Shown piece after piece: positions 39,394 through 48,215 of a stretch of DNA of 64,000 nucleotides. Position 1 is the stretch's first letter. Each line of letters begins with the position of its first letter. The position numbers and the translations under genes were made by a program. The DNA lies in the NCBI RefSeq assembly GCF_024199925.1, contig NZ_JANADR010000001.1, positions 2,976,001-3,040,000 of the forward strand, given 5' to 3'. The stretch comes from Bradyrhizobium sp. CCGUVB1N3. GTDB taxonomy: Bacteria; Pseudomonadota; Alphaproteobacteria; Rhizobiales; Xanthobacteraceae. The notes below the pieces were generated by a model. The model did not search any database. It saw only the letters and a list, made by a program, of their open reading frames with translations, and was not told where the DNA came from.

Positions 39394-41580
39394 ATGAACA
39401 AGCACGTTTCGCCCGCCATGAATCGCCGTGCCTTCGTCATCGGCACCGCCGCGGTCGGCGCCGGCCTTGCGCTCGGCCTCGACATTCCCTTCGGCGGACC
39501 GGCCGTGGTCCGCGCCGCCGACGGCTCGCCCGAGGTGAACGCCTGGGTCGTGGTGCGGCCCGACGACACCGTGGTGATCCGCATCGCCCGCTCCGAAATG
39601 GGCCAGGGCTCGCTCACCGGCCTTGCGCAGCTCGTCGCAGAGGAGCTCGAATGCGACTGGTCGAAGGTGACGACCGAATATCCGACACCCGGCCAGAGCG
39701 TCGCCCGCAAGCGCGTCTGGGGCGACTTCTCGACCGGCGGCAGCCGCGGCATCCGCTCTTCGCAAGACTATGTCCGCAAGGGCGGCGCCACCGCGCGCAT
39801 GATGCTGATCCAGGCCGCGGCCAACGAGTGGAAGGTGCCGGTGTCCGAATGCACCGCCGCCAAGAGCGTCATCACCCACACGCCGTCGGGCCGGACCACC
39901 ACCTACGGCAAGGTCGCCGAGGCCGCGACGAAGCTGACGCCGCCCGCCGAGGTCAAGCTGAAGGATCCGAAGGACTGGACAATCGCAGGTAAAGGCGTGA
40001 GCCGGCTCGACACCGCCGACAAGACCACCGGCACGATGATCTACGGCATCGACGTCAAGCTGCCGGGCATGCTGAACGCCGCGATCAAGGACTGCCCGGT
40101 GTTCGGCGGCAAGGTGAAGAGCTTTGACGAAGCCAAGATCGCGGGCATGAAAGGCGTCAAGAAGGTCGTCAAAGTCGGCGATACCGCGGTGGCAGTCGTT
40201 GCCGATACCTGGTGGCACGCCAAGACCGCGCTGGAAGCGCTGCCGATCGTCTGGGACGAGGGCGACAACGCAAAGGCCTCCAGCGAGTCGATCGCGAAAT
40301 GGCTGGCCGAGGGCCTCGACAACGCGCAGCCGGCCTATGTCGGCAACAAGAACGGCGATGCCAAAGCGGCGATTGCAGGCGCCGCCAAGAAGATCGAGGC
40401 GGTCTACAACTATCCCTACCAGAACCACGCCACCATGGAGCCGATGAACGCCACCGCGCTCTACACGGCGGACAAATGCGAGGTCTGGTGCGGCACGCAG
40501 AATGGCGAGGCGGCCTTCGCGGCGGTACTGGAGGTTTCTGGCCTGCCGCCGGAGAAGTGCGACGTGCACAAGGTGATGCCGGGCGGCGGTTTCGGCCGGC
40601 GCGGTCAGACTGACTATGTCCGTCAGGCGGTCGAGATCGCCAAGCAGATGCCGGGCACGCCGATCAAGCTGTTGTGGTCGCGCGAAGAGGATATGGCGCA
40701 CGGCAGGTATCACCCGATCACCCAGTGCAAGATGACCGGCGCGTTCGATGCCGACAACAATCTGGTCGCGCTGCACTACCGCCTGTCCGGGCAGTCGATC
40801 CTGTTCTCGCTCCGCCCCGAGGCGCTGCAGAACGGCATGGATCCGGCCGCGTTCCAGGGCGTCGCCCAATCCGGCGAAGCCGCGTTCGGCTACTCGGTGC
40901 CGAACCTCTTGATCGAGCATTCCATGCGCAACCCGCACGTTCCACCCGGCTTCTGGCGCGGCGTCAACGTCAATCACAACGCGATCTACATGGAATGCTT
41001 CATGGACGAGCTGGCCCACGCCGCAGGCCAGGACCCGCTCGAATTCCGCCGCAAGCTGATGGGCGATCACCCCAAGCATCTGGCGGTGCTCAATGCAGTG
41101 GCCGAGAAGATCGGCTGGAGCAAGCCGGCGCCGCAGGGCGTCTATCGCGGCATCGCGCAGGTCATGGGCTATGGCAGCTATGTTGCCGGCGCCGCCGAAA
41201 TCTCGGTGACCGACGGCAGCAAGATCAAGGTGCATCGCATCGTCGCCTCCACCGACCCCGGCTATGTCGTCAATCCGGCACAGGTAGAGCGGCAGATCGC
41301 GGGCTCCTTCGTCTTTGGCCTCTCCGCGCTGTTCTATGGCGGCTGCACCGTGAAGGACGGCCGCATCGAGCAAAGCAACTTCGACACCTACAATTCGATG
41401 CGCATCAACGAGATGCCGAAGGTGGAAGCGGTGATGGTGCCGAGCGGCGGATTCTGGGGCGGCGTTGGCGAGCCGACCATTGGGGTTGCGGCACCAGCGG
41501 TGCTCAACGCCTATTTCGCAGCGACGGGAAAACGCATCCGCTCGGTGCCGCTGCGCGACCAGAACATCACCTTCGCCTAG
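39394..41580 (+). CDS. iorB: Exported molybdopterin subunit (IorB type)
   Basis: A 728-residue catalytic subunit of the xanthine oxidase family. MNRRAFVIGTAAVGAG is a twin-arginine export signal, so the enzyme works in the periplasm. Molybdopterin contacts are seen in PGGGFGRRGQTDYV and near the C-terminus GGVGEPTIGVAAPAV, whose Glu is the usual catalytic base. GGAGG stands five bases before ATG 39394. No FAD subunit is present, as in other three-component periplasmic enzymes that pass electrons to cytochrome c. Confidence 0.88.
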   Translation: MNKHVSPAMNRRAFVIGTAAVGAGLALGLDIPFGGPAVVRAADGSPEVNAWVVVRPDDTVVIRIARSEMGQGSLTGLAQLVAEELECDWSKVTTEYPTPGQSVARKRVWGDFSTGGSRGIRSSQDYVRKGGATARMMLIQAAANEWKVPVSECTAAKSVITHTPSGRTTTYGKVAEAATKLTPPAEVKLKDPKDWTIAGKGVSRLDTADKTTGTMIYGIDVKLPGMLNAAIKDCPVFGGKVKSFDEAKIAGMKGVKKVVKVGDTAVAVVADTWWHAKTALEALPIVWDEGDNAKASSESIAKWLAEGLDNAQPAYVGNKNGDAKAAIAGAAKKIEAVYNYPYQNHATMEPMNATALYTADKCEVWCGTQNGEAAFAAVLEVSGLPPEKCDVHKVMPGGGFGRRGQTDYVRQAVEIAKQMPGTPIKLLWSREEDMAHGRYHPITQCKMTGAFDADNNLVALHYRLSGQSILFSLRPEALQNGMDPAAFQGVAQSGEAAFGYSVPNLLIEHSMRNPHVPPGFWRGVNVNHNAIYMECFMDELAHAAGQDPLEFRRKLMGDHPKHLAVLNAVAEKIGWSKPAPQGVYRGIAQVMGYGSYVAGAAEISVTDGSKIKVHRIVASTDPGYVVNPAQVERQIAGSFVFGLSALFYGGCTVKDGRIEQSNFDTYNSMRINEMPKVEAVMVPSGGFWGGVGEPTIGVAAPAVLNAYFAATGKRIRSVPLRDQNITFA

Positions 41581-41630
41581 GAAGGTGCGGCTGCGGCGGC
41601 CCACGGGTCGCCGCAGCGTTTTCCGGATGA

Positions 41631-42905
41631 ATGCTCATGATGACCCGCCCGCTGACACGGCGGAAAGCCGCCCTCGGCATCGCGGCCGCATCGCTGGCCC
41701 TGCCGGCGATTGCGCGCGCGCAAGGCGCGGCGCGCGTCGTCGTGATCGGCGGCGGCTTCGGCGGCGCCGCCTGCGCCCGCGCGCTGAAGCGGAGCGAAGC
41801 GAACTTGCAGGTCACGCTGGTCGAGCCGAACAGGACCTTCACCGCCTGCCCGTTCAGCAACGAGGTGATCGCAGGCCTGCGCGAGATCGAGGCGCAGCAA
41901 TTCGGCTATGAGAAGATCGCGTCCGACGGCGTGAATGTCATCGCGCAGGCCGCAACCGCGATCGATCCGCAGGCGCGGCGCGTCACGCTGGCGGATGGCT
42001 TATCGCTTCCCTACGACCGTCTCGTGCTCTCGCCCGGCATCGATTTCCATTTCGACGGCCTGCCCGGCTATGACGAAGCCGCAAGCCAAAAGATGCCGCA
42101 TGCCTGGAAGGCCGGCGAGCAAACCACGCTGCTGCGCAGGCAGTTGGAGGCCATGGAGGATGGCGGCCTGGTCGCAATCGCGGTGCCCGCCAATCCCTCG
42201 CGTTGTCCACCCGCTCCTTACGAGCGCGCCAGCCTGATCGCGCATTTTCTCAAGACGAAGAAGCCGCGCTCGAAGGTTCTGATCCTGGACGCCAAGGACA
42301 ATTTCACGCAACAAAGACTGTTCGAGAAAGCCTGGACGGAGCTTTACAGCGGCATGATCGAGCGCGTATCGCTGTCGCAGGGCGGTCGCGTCACCTCCGT
42401 CGATCCCGCGAGCAACACTGTCATCACCGAATTCGGCAATTACACGGCGCAAGTCGCCAACGTCATTCCTCCGCAACGCGCCGGGCGCATCGCGGCGATT
42501 GCCGGCGCTACGGATGCCACGGGCTGGTGCCCGATCGATCCCATGACCTTCGAATCCAGGCTCGTGCCGAACATCCATGTCGTCGGCGATGCCTGCCTCG
42601 GTGGTGGCATTCCGAAATCGGCCTCGGCCGCGAGCGCGCAAGGCAAAGCCTGCGCGAACGCGATCATCGACCTCATCGCTGGCCGAACGCCACAGACACC
42701 ACGGCTGACCGGTGTCTGCTACAACACGGTCGCGCCCGCTTACGGCTTTTCGCTCGCCGGCAACTATCAGCCCAAGGGAGACCTTTTTGCCGAGGTCGAG
42801 GGCGGCGTCACCAGCCCCCTCGACGCGCCGCCGGAACGACGCGCCCGCGACGCTGCGGACGCCGAGCGCTGGTTTCAAACCATCACGGCGGCGACCTTTG
42901 GCTAG
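41631..42905 (+). CDS. soxF: Flavocytochrome c-type flavoprotein (SoxF/FccB-like)
   Basis: A 424-residue exported flavoprotein. TRRKAALGIAAASLALP is a Tat-like signal; VVVIGGGFGGAACARAL binds FAD; RCPPAPYER and GWCPID carry the two cysteines that form the redox disulfide in sulfide-oxidising flavoproteins. These usually pair with a cytochrome, here probably SoxX. Starts at 41631, 41637 and 41640 are possible. It is 50 bases after iorB and four before soxX. Confidence 0.85.
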   Translation: MLMMTRPLTRRKAALGIAAASLALPAIARAQGAARVVVIGGGFGGAACARALKRSEANLQVTLVEPNRTFTACPFSNEVIAGLREIEAQQFGYEKIASDGVNVIAQAATAIDPQARRVTLADGLSLPYDRLVLSPGIDFHFDGLPGYDEAASQKMPHAWKAGEQTTLLRRQLEAMEDGGLVAIAVPANPSRCPPAPYERASLIAHFLKTKKPRSKVLILDAKDNFTQQRLFEKAWTELYSGMIERVSLSQGGRVTSVDPASNTVITEFGNYTAQVANVIPPQRAGRIAAIAGATDATGWCPIDPMTFESRLVPNIHVVGDACLGGGIPKSASAASAQGKACANAIIDLIAGRTPQTPRLTGVCYNTVAPAYGFSLAGNYQPKGDLFAEVEGGVTSPLDAPPERRARDAADAERWFQTITAATFG

Positions 42906-42909
42906 GCCG

Positions 42910-43350
42910 ATGATCCATATCGCCGCACTGATTGCGGCAAGCTTTGCGCTTTCCGCCAGCGCACGGGCGCAGGCGCTGGTCTCCTACACCATCGTTGGCG
43001 ACGGCATTCCGGAGTCGCTCACCGGCGCGCCCGGCGATGCGGCACGCGGGCGCGCGTTGGTGCTCGATCGCGGCACGACCTGCATCCTCTGCCATTCCGG
43101 GCCATTTCCGGAAACCCGTTTCCAGGGCGATCTCGCGCCTGATCTTGCAGGCGCCGGGAACAGATGGTCGACGAGTCAGTTGCGGCTTCGACTGGTCGAC
43201 GCGTCGCGGTTCAACCGAGAGACCATCATGCCGTCCTACTATCGCAATGACGGGCTCGTTCGCGTCGGCCGCAACCTTGCCGGCAAGCCGATCCTCAACC
43301 CGGGTCAGATCGAGGACATCGTGGCCTATCTTGCAACGCTTCGGGACTAG
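42910..43350 (+). CDS. soxX: SoxX-like monoheme cytochrome c
   Basis: A 146-residue exported cytochrome with a signal peptide (1-21), heme site CILCH at 58-62 and distal Met107 in the SoxX hallmark IMPSYY. In the Sox system SoxX pairs with SoxA to attach thiosulfate to the SoxYZ carrier. It starts four bases after soxF and ends eight before soxY. Confidence 0.9.
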   Translation: MIHIAALIAASFALSASARAQALVSYTIVGDGIPESLTGAPGDAARGRALVLDRGTTCILCHSGPFPETRFQGDLAPDLAGAGNRWSTSQLRLRLVDASRFNRETIMPSYYRNDGLVRVGRNLAGKPILNPGQIEDIVAYLATLRD

Positions 43351-43358
43351 GACGATCG

Positions 43359-43817
43359 ATGCCAAGCACACGTCGACAATTTTTGGGCTTCACGCTCGCC
43401 GCCGGGACGATCCCCATCGTCACGATCCGCCCGCTCGAAGCGACGCCCGCGATGCTCGGCCCGGCGATCCGCAATGTCGTCGGCGAGGCACAACTGCGCA
43501 CCGGCAAGATCAGACTCGACATTCCGCCGCTGGTCGAGAACGGCAACACCGTGCCGATGACGGTCAGCGTCGCAAGCCCGATGACGGCAACCGACTACGT
43601 CAAGAGCATCCACGTCTTCAACGAGAAGAACCCGCAGCCGAACATCGGCAATTTCCATCTCGGCCCATGGGCCGGGCGCGCGCAGGTCTCGACTCGCATC
43701 CGGCTCGCCGACAGCCAGAAGGTTGTCGCGATCGCGCGTCTGTCCGACGATTCCTTCTGGCAAATCGCAGCCGACGTCGTCGTGACGCTCGCCGCGTGCA
43801 CCGAGGAGGTGAACTGA
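43359..43817 (+). CDS. soxY: SoxY-like carrier protein with an aberrant C-terminus
   Basis: A 152-residue protein with a Tat signal (STRRQFLG) and the SoxY fold (VGEAQLRTGKIRLDIPPLVENG, then the IHVFNEKNPQP and LGPWAGRAQVSTRIR strands). Normal SoxY ends in GGCGG, whose cysteine carries the sulfur substrate. Here the end reads VVVTLAACTEEVN: Cys147 is kept, but flanked by Ala-Ala and Thr-Glu and followed by five more residues. The stop codon overlaps the soxZ ATG. Confidence 0.87.
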   Translation: MPSTRRQFLGFTLAAGTIPIVTIRPLEATPAMLGPAIRNVVGEAQLRTGKIRLDIPPLVENGNTVPMTVSVASPMTATDYVKSIHVFNEKNPQPNIGNFHLGPWAGRAQVSTRIRLADSQKVVAIARLSDDSFWQIAADVVVTLAACTEEVN

Positions 43818-44137
43818 TGGCCTCCACCCTGATCAACGTTCCCCCGAGAGCCAAGCGCGGCGATGTCATCGAGATCAGGACGCTGACCTCGCACATCATG
43901 GAGACCGGCTTTCGCCGCACGGCGGCCGGCGATCTCGTGCCGCGCGACATCATCACGAGCTTTACCTGCCGCTACAACGGCTCCGAGATCTTTCGCGCCG
44001 ACCTCTTTCCGGCCATCGCCGCGAATCCGTATCTGGCGTTCTTCACGATCGCGAAGGAGAGCGGCAAGTTCGAGTTCGAATGGATCGGCGACAACGGCTT
44101 TGTGTCAACCGCGTCGGCGCCGATCACGGTCGAATGA
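43817..44137 (+). CDS. soxZ: SoxZ-like carrier partner
   Basis: A 106-residue immunoglobulin-like protein (INVPPRAKRGDVIEIRTLTSHIMETG, FTCRYNGSEIF) that forms the heterodimer with SoxY. It has no signal peptide of its own, as usual, and is exported with SoxY. Both ends overlap neighbours by the ATGA type, a sign of coupled translation. Confidence 0.9.
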   Translation: MASTLINVPPRAKRGDVIEIRTLTSHIMETGFRRTAAGDLVPRDIITSFTCRYNGSEIFRADLFPAIAANPYLAFFTIAKESGKFEFEWIGDNGFVSTASAPITVE

Positions 44138-44913
44138 GCTTTGCGCGCACGATCATCGCGGCGATGCTGCTCGTCGCCGCGCCTGCCCTGCTCGCCGGCG
44201 AAATTCCGCTGGGAGAGCGCCGCTCAGGCTATTCCTTCATGGGACCCGATACGCGCGCGATGCAGGACGACGATACGTCCAATCCGGGCATGCTGTTCGT
44301 GCTGGACGGTGAAACGCTGTGGACGGCGAAAAGCGGCAGCGCCGGCAAGGCGTGCGCCGATTGCCATGGCGACGCGCGCGAGACCATGAAGGGCGTCGCC
44401 GCGCGCTATCCCGCCTTCGACAAGGCGCTGGACCGCCCGGTCACGCTCGACCAGCGCATCAATCTCTGCCGCGCCAACCACCAGCAGGCAACGCCACTGC
44501 CTTACGAAAGCCGCGACCTGCTCGCGCTCGAAGCCTTTGTCGCCCACCAGTCGCGCGGGCGGGCGATCACGGCCGCTGACGATCCACAGCTCAAGCCGTT
44601 CGTAGAACAGGGCCGCGCGCTCTTCATGCAGCGGCAGGGACAGCTCAACCTCGCATGCGCCAATTGCCATGACGACAACTACGACAAGCATCTGGCGGGC
44701 GCACCGGTCACGCAGGGGCAGCCGACCGGCTATCCGCTCTATCGCCTGGAATGGCAGACACTGGGATCGCTGGAGCGCCGCTTGCGAAGCTGCATGACCG
44801 GGGCCCGTACCCAGGCCTATGACTACGGCGCGCCCGAGCTGGTCGCGCTCGAGCTCTATCTGATGGCGCGGGCGCGCGGAATGCCCATGGAGAGCCCGGC
44901 CGTGCGGCCTTAA
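44134..44913 (+). CDS. soxA: SoxA-like diheme cytochrome c
   Basis: A 259-residue exported cytochrome (signal 1-22). Two c-heme motifs: CADCH (74-78) and CANCH (175-179). Cys112 (INLCR) and Cys220 (RSCMTGAR) match the cysteine heme ligands of diheme SoxA, the second being the catalytic position. The stretch RSGYSFMGPDTRAMQDDD...NPGM is typical. It overlaps soxZ and ends the operon. It should pair with SoxX. Confidence 0.9.
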   Translation: MSFARTIIAAMLLVAAPALLAGEIPLGERRSGYSFMGPDTRAMQDDDTSNPGMLFVLDGETLWTAKSGSAGKACADCHGDARETMKGVAARYPAFDKALDRPVTLDQRINLCRANHQQATPLPYESRDLLALEAFVAHQSRGRAITAADDPQLKPFVEQGRALFMQRQGQLNLACANCHDDNYDKHLAGAPVTQGQPTGYPLYRLEWQTLGSLERRLRSCMTGARTQAYDYGAPELVALELYLMARARGMPMESPAVRP

Positions 44914-44996
44914 TCCGCAGAGGAATATTAGGACTAGGCAGGCGCGGCGCGGACGCTAGTATCCCCTCCCAAGAAACGAGTCACAGGGAGGTTAAA

Positions 44997-46322
44997 GTGG
45001 CTGACCATCGTATTTCGCGCCGCACGCTTTTGCAGGGGACCGCCGCGGCTGGCGCGCTCAGCCTGACCGGATTTCCGGCCCACGCCGAGGTCAATTGGAA
45101 GAAATATGCCGGGACCAAGCTGGAGGTGATCCTCGCCAAGGGTCCGCGCGGCGACAACCTGCAAAAGAACATCAAGGAGTTCACCGATCTCACCGGCATC
45201 CAGGTGGAATCGGAGCAGATTCCCGAGCAGCAGCAGCGCCAGAAGTGCGTCATCGAGCTCACTTCGGGCAAGCCGAGCTTCGACGTCGTGCATCTCAGCT
45301 ACCACGTGCAGAAGCGGCAGTTCGAAAAGGCCGGCTGGCTCGCCGACATAACACCCTTCATGAAGGATCCGACGCTGACCGCGCCCGATCTCGTCGAGAG
45401 CGATTTTTCGGCCGCTGGCCTGCAATACGCCAAGAACGACAAGGGCCAGATGCTGTCGCTGCCCTGGTCGGTCGACTATTTCATCCTCTACTACAACAAG
45501 GAGCTGTTCCAGAAGAAGGGCGTCGCGGTGCCCAAGACGATGGACGAGATGGTCGCGGCCGCCGAAAAGCTCACCGATGCCAAGGACGGCACCTACGGCT
45601 TCGTCGGGCGTGGCCTGCGCAACGCCAACATGACGTTGTGGACCAACTTCTTCCTCGACTATGGCGGCGAATTCCTCGACGCCAAGGGCAACATCCTGAC
45701 TGACGGCCCCGAAGCCGTCGCGGCGACGAAGCTCTACCAGACGCTGCTGACGAAGGTCGCCCCGCCCGGCGTCGCCGGCTTCAACTGGATGGAGTCGATG
45801 GCCTCCTTTTCACAAGGACGGTCGGCGATGTGGATCGACGGCGTCGGCTGGGCGCCGCCGCTGGAAGATCCGGCTGCCTCGCGCGTCGTCGGCAAGGTCG
45901 GCTACACCGTCGTACCTGCCGGGCCGAAGGGACAATACTCTGCCACCTACGGCGATGGCCTCGGCATTGCCGCCGCGAGCAAGAACAAGGAAGCGGCCTA
46001 TCTGCTCTGCCAGTGGGCGGTTTCCAAGACGCAAGGCGCTCGGCTGTTGCAGGCCGGCGGCGGCGTGCCGTTCCGCAACTCGATCCTGAACGATGCCGAG
46101 GTGCAGAAGGGCGTCAAGATGCCGGCGGAGTGGCTGCAATCGGTGATCGATTCCGCCAAGATCAGCAAGCTCGGCCTGCCCGTTGTGATCCCGGTCGCCG
46201 AATTCCGCGATCTCGTCGGCGCTGCGATCACCGCGACCCTGGCCGGCGCCGATCCCGCGACCGAGTTGAAGAAGGCCCACGAACAGTATCGGCCGATCCT
46301 GGAGCGTAGCGAAAAAGCGTGA
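44997..46322 (+). CDS. ABC importer solute-binding protein (sugar type, family 1)
   Basis: A 441-residue periplasmic binding protein with a Tat-like signal (SRRTLLQGTAAAG). It has the sugar-binding pattern IPEQQQRQKCVIELTSGKPSFDVVHL and YYNKELFQKKG. GTG 44997 has GGGAGG five bases upstream. The stop overlaps the start of the first permease. Related proteins carry sugars or polyols; the ligand is unknown. Confidence 0.85.
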   Translation: MADHRISRRTLLQGTAAAGALSLTGFPAHAEVNWKKYAGTKLEVILAKGPRGDNLQKNIKEFTDLTGIQVESEQIPEQQQRQKCVIELTSGKPSFDVVHLSYHVQKRQFEKAGWLADITPFMKDPTLTAPDLVESDFSAAGLQYAKNDKGQMLSLPWSVDYFILYYNKELFQKKGVAVPKTMDEMVAAAEKLTDAKDGTYGFVGRGLRNANMTLWTNFFLDYGGEFLDAKGNILTDGPEAVAATKLYQTLLTKVAPPGVAGFNWMESMASFSQGRSAMWIDGVGWAPPLEDPAASRVVGKVGYTVVPAGPKGQYSATYGDGLGIAAASKNKEAAYLLCQWAVSKTQGARLLQAGGGVPFRNSILNDAEVQKGVKMPAEWLQSVIDSAKISKLGLPVVIPVAEFRDLVGAAITATLAGADPATELKKAHEQYRPILERSEKA

Positions 46323-47257
46323 GTGCGTTGACACAAGCTGATCCGGCCGCGGCACAATCCGGCGCCGCGCCGGAGAGGGAGTTGCGGCCACCGTCCTACT
46401 GGCCGTTCGTGGTGCCGGCGCTGGTCGTCGTGCTCGCCATCATCATCTTTCCGTGGCTGTTCACGATCTGGATGAGCCTGAACGAGTGGAAGGTCGGCTC
46501 ACCGACCACTTTCGTCGGGCTTTCCAATTATCTGCGGCTGACGGGCGATCCGCGCTTCCTCGAGTCGGTGGGCCACACCATGGTCTATACCGTGCTGTCG
46601 GTGGTGCTGCCGCTGATCCTCGGCACGCTCGCAGCCGTGGTGTTTCACCAGAAATTCCCCGGCCGCGGTTTTCTGCGCGGCGTCTTCATCATGCCGATGA
46701 TGGCAACGCCCGTGGCGATCGCGCTGGTCTGGACCATGATGTTCCATCCGCAGCTCGGCGTGCTGAATTACCTGTTGTCGCTGGTCGGCCTGCCGCCACA
46801 GCTCTGGGTGTTTCATCCCGCAACCGTCATTCCCTCGCTTGTCCTGGTCGAGACCTGGCAGTGGACGCCGCTGGTCATGCTGATCGTTCTCGGCGGCCTC
46901 GCCGCGATCCCGACCGAACCTTACGAAAGCGCGCAGATCGACGGCGCCAATCTCTGGCAGGTGTTCCGCTTCATCACGCTGCCGCTGATCATGCCGTTCC
47001 TGTTCATCGCCGGCATGATCCGCATGATCGACGCGGTGAAAAGCTTCGACATCATCTTCGCGATCACGCAAGGCGGGCCCGGTTCGGCGTCGGAGACGAT
47101 CAACATCTATCTCTACAGCGTCGCCTTCACCTATTACGACCTCGGTTACGGTTCGGCGATCGCGGTGGTGTTCTTCCTCCTCATCGTCGCACTCGCCGCC
47201 CTCATGCTTTACATGCGCCAGCGGATGCTGTGGACCGAAATCGCGAGGGGCGCATGA
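46319..47257 (+). CDS. ABC importer permease 1
   Basis: A 312-residue membrane protein with six helices and the EAA loop (EPYESAQIDGANLWQVFRFITLPLI) that contacts the ATPase. GTG start overlaps the stop of the binding-protein gene by four bases, and its own stop overlaps the next start. Confidence 0.88.
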   Translation: MSALTQADPAAAQSGAAPERELRPPSYWPFVVPALVVVLAIIIFPWLFTIWMSLNEWKVGSPTTFVGLSNYLRLTGDPRFLESVGHTMVYTVLSVVLPLILGTLAAVVFHQKFPGRGFLRGVFIMPMMATPVAIALVWTMMFHPQLGVLNYLLSLVGLPPQLWVFHPATVIPSLVLVETWQWTPLVMLIVLGGLAAIPTEPYESAQIDGANLWQVFRFITLPLIMPFLFIAGMIRMIDAVKSFDIIFAITQGGPGSASETINIYLYSVAFTYYDLGYGSAIAVVFFLLIVALAALMLYMRQRMLWTEIARGA

Positions 47258-48078
47258 CCCCACGTCAGATCCTTAGTCAAATCGGCCTGTGGCTTTCGGT
47301 GCTCGTCATCGTGTCGCCGGCGATCCTGTTCTTCCTCTGGATGGCCTCACTGTCGCTCAAATTCGAGGTCGACAACGCCGCCTACCCGCCGGTGTTCATC
47401 CCCGAGCATATCGCCTGGAAAAACTATGCCGACGTGCTCGCCTCCAACCGCTTCCTGACCTATTTCTTCAACAGCCTGATCGTGACCGGCAGCGCGACCG
47501 CGTTGGCGCTGATCGTCGGCGTTCCCGCCGGCTACGGGATCGCGCGGATGGCCGCGCATAAATCCGCGATCGTGATCCTGATCGCCCGCATCACGCCCGG
47601 CCTGTCCTACCTGATCCCGCTGTTTATCCTGTTCCAGTGGCTCGGATTGCTCGGCACACTGGTGCCGCAGATCATCATCCATCTCGTGGTGACGGTGCCG
47701 ATCGTGATCTGGATCATGATCGGCTATTTCGAGACCACGCCGATGGAATTGGAAGAGGCAGCGCTCATCGACGGCGCGACGCGCTGGCAGGTGTTCAGCC
47801 ATGTCGCTCTTCCGATCGCGAAACCCGGCATCGCGGTCGCCTTCATCCTCGCCGTGATCTTCTCCTGGAACAATTTCGTCTTCGGCATCGTGCTGGCCGG
47901 ACGCGAGACGCGCACCCTGCCCGTCGCGGTCTACAACATGATCTCGTTCGACCAGTTGAGCTGGGGGCCGCTCGCGGCCGCCGCACTGATCGTCACCTTC
48001 CCGGTGCTGCTGCTGACGGTTGTCGCCCAGCGGCAGATCGTCGCCGGACTCACTGCGGGAGCAGTGAAAGGCGGATAA
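47254..48078 (+). CDS. ABC importer permease 2
   Basis: A 274-residue permease with six helices and the EAA loop (MELEEAALIDGATRWQVFSHVALPI). Its last 93 bases recur, diverged, at 52020-52112. No ATPase gene follows within this window, so the importer must borrow one encoded elsewhere. Confidence 0.88.
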   Translation: MTPRQILSQIGLWLSVLVIVSPAILFFLWMASLSLKFEVDNAAYPPVFIPEHIAWKNYADVLASNRFLTYFFNSLIVTGSATALALIVGVPAGYGIARMAAHKSAIVILIARITPGLSYLIPLFILFQWLGLLGTLVPQIIIHLVVTVPIVIWIMIGYFETTPMELEEAALIDGATRWQVFSHVALPIAKPGIAVAFILAVIFSWNNFVFGIVLAGRETRTLPVAVYNMISFDQLSWGPLAAAALIVTFPVLLLTVVAQRQIVAGLTAGAVKGG

Positions 48079-48215
48079 GCACACCTCGTCCTCCGCCGGT
48101 CAAGCCGAACGAGCGATGAGGCCAGTTGCTGCGTACGCAGGATCATCTCCAACCAAAGATCAGGACCATGGGACCAAACACAGGCGACGTCGACCATGCC
48201 AAGCGAGGCCATGCG

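Noticed and set aside
39379..41604. Very long open frame on the - strand opposite iorB
   Set aside because: High-GC coding DNA leaves long antisense frames. The + strand has the family motifs, a Tat signal and a ribosome site; the antisense frame has none.
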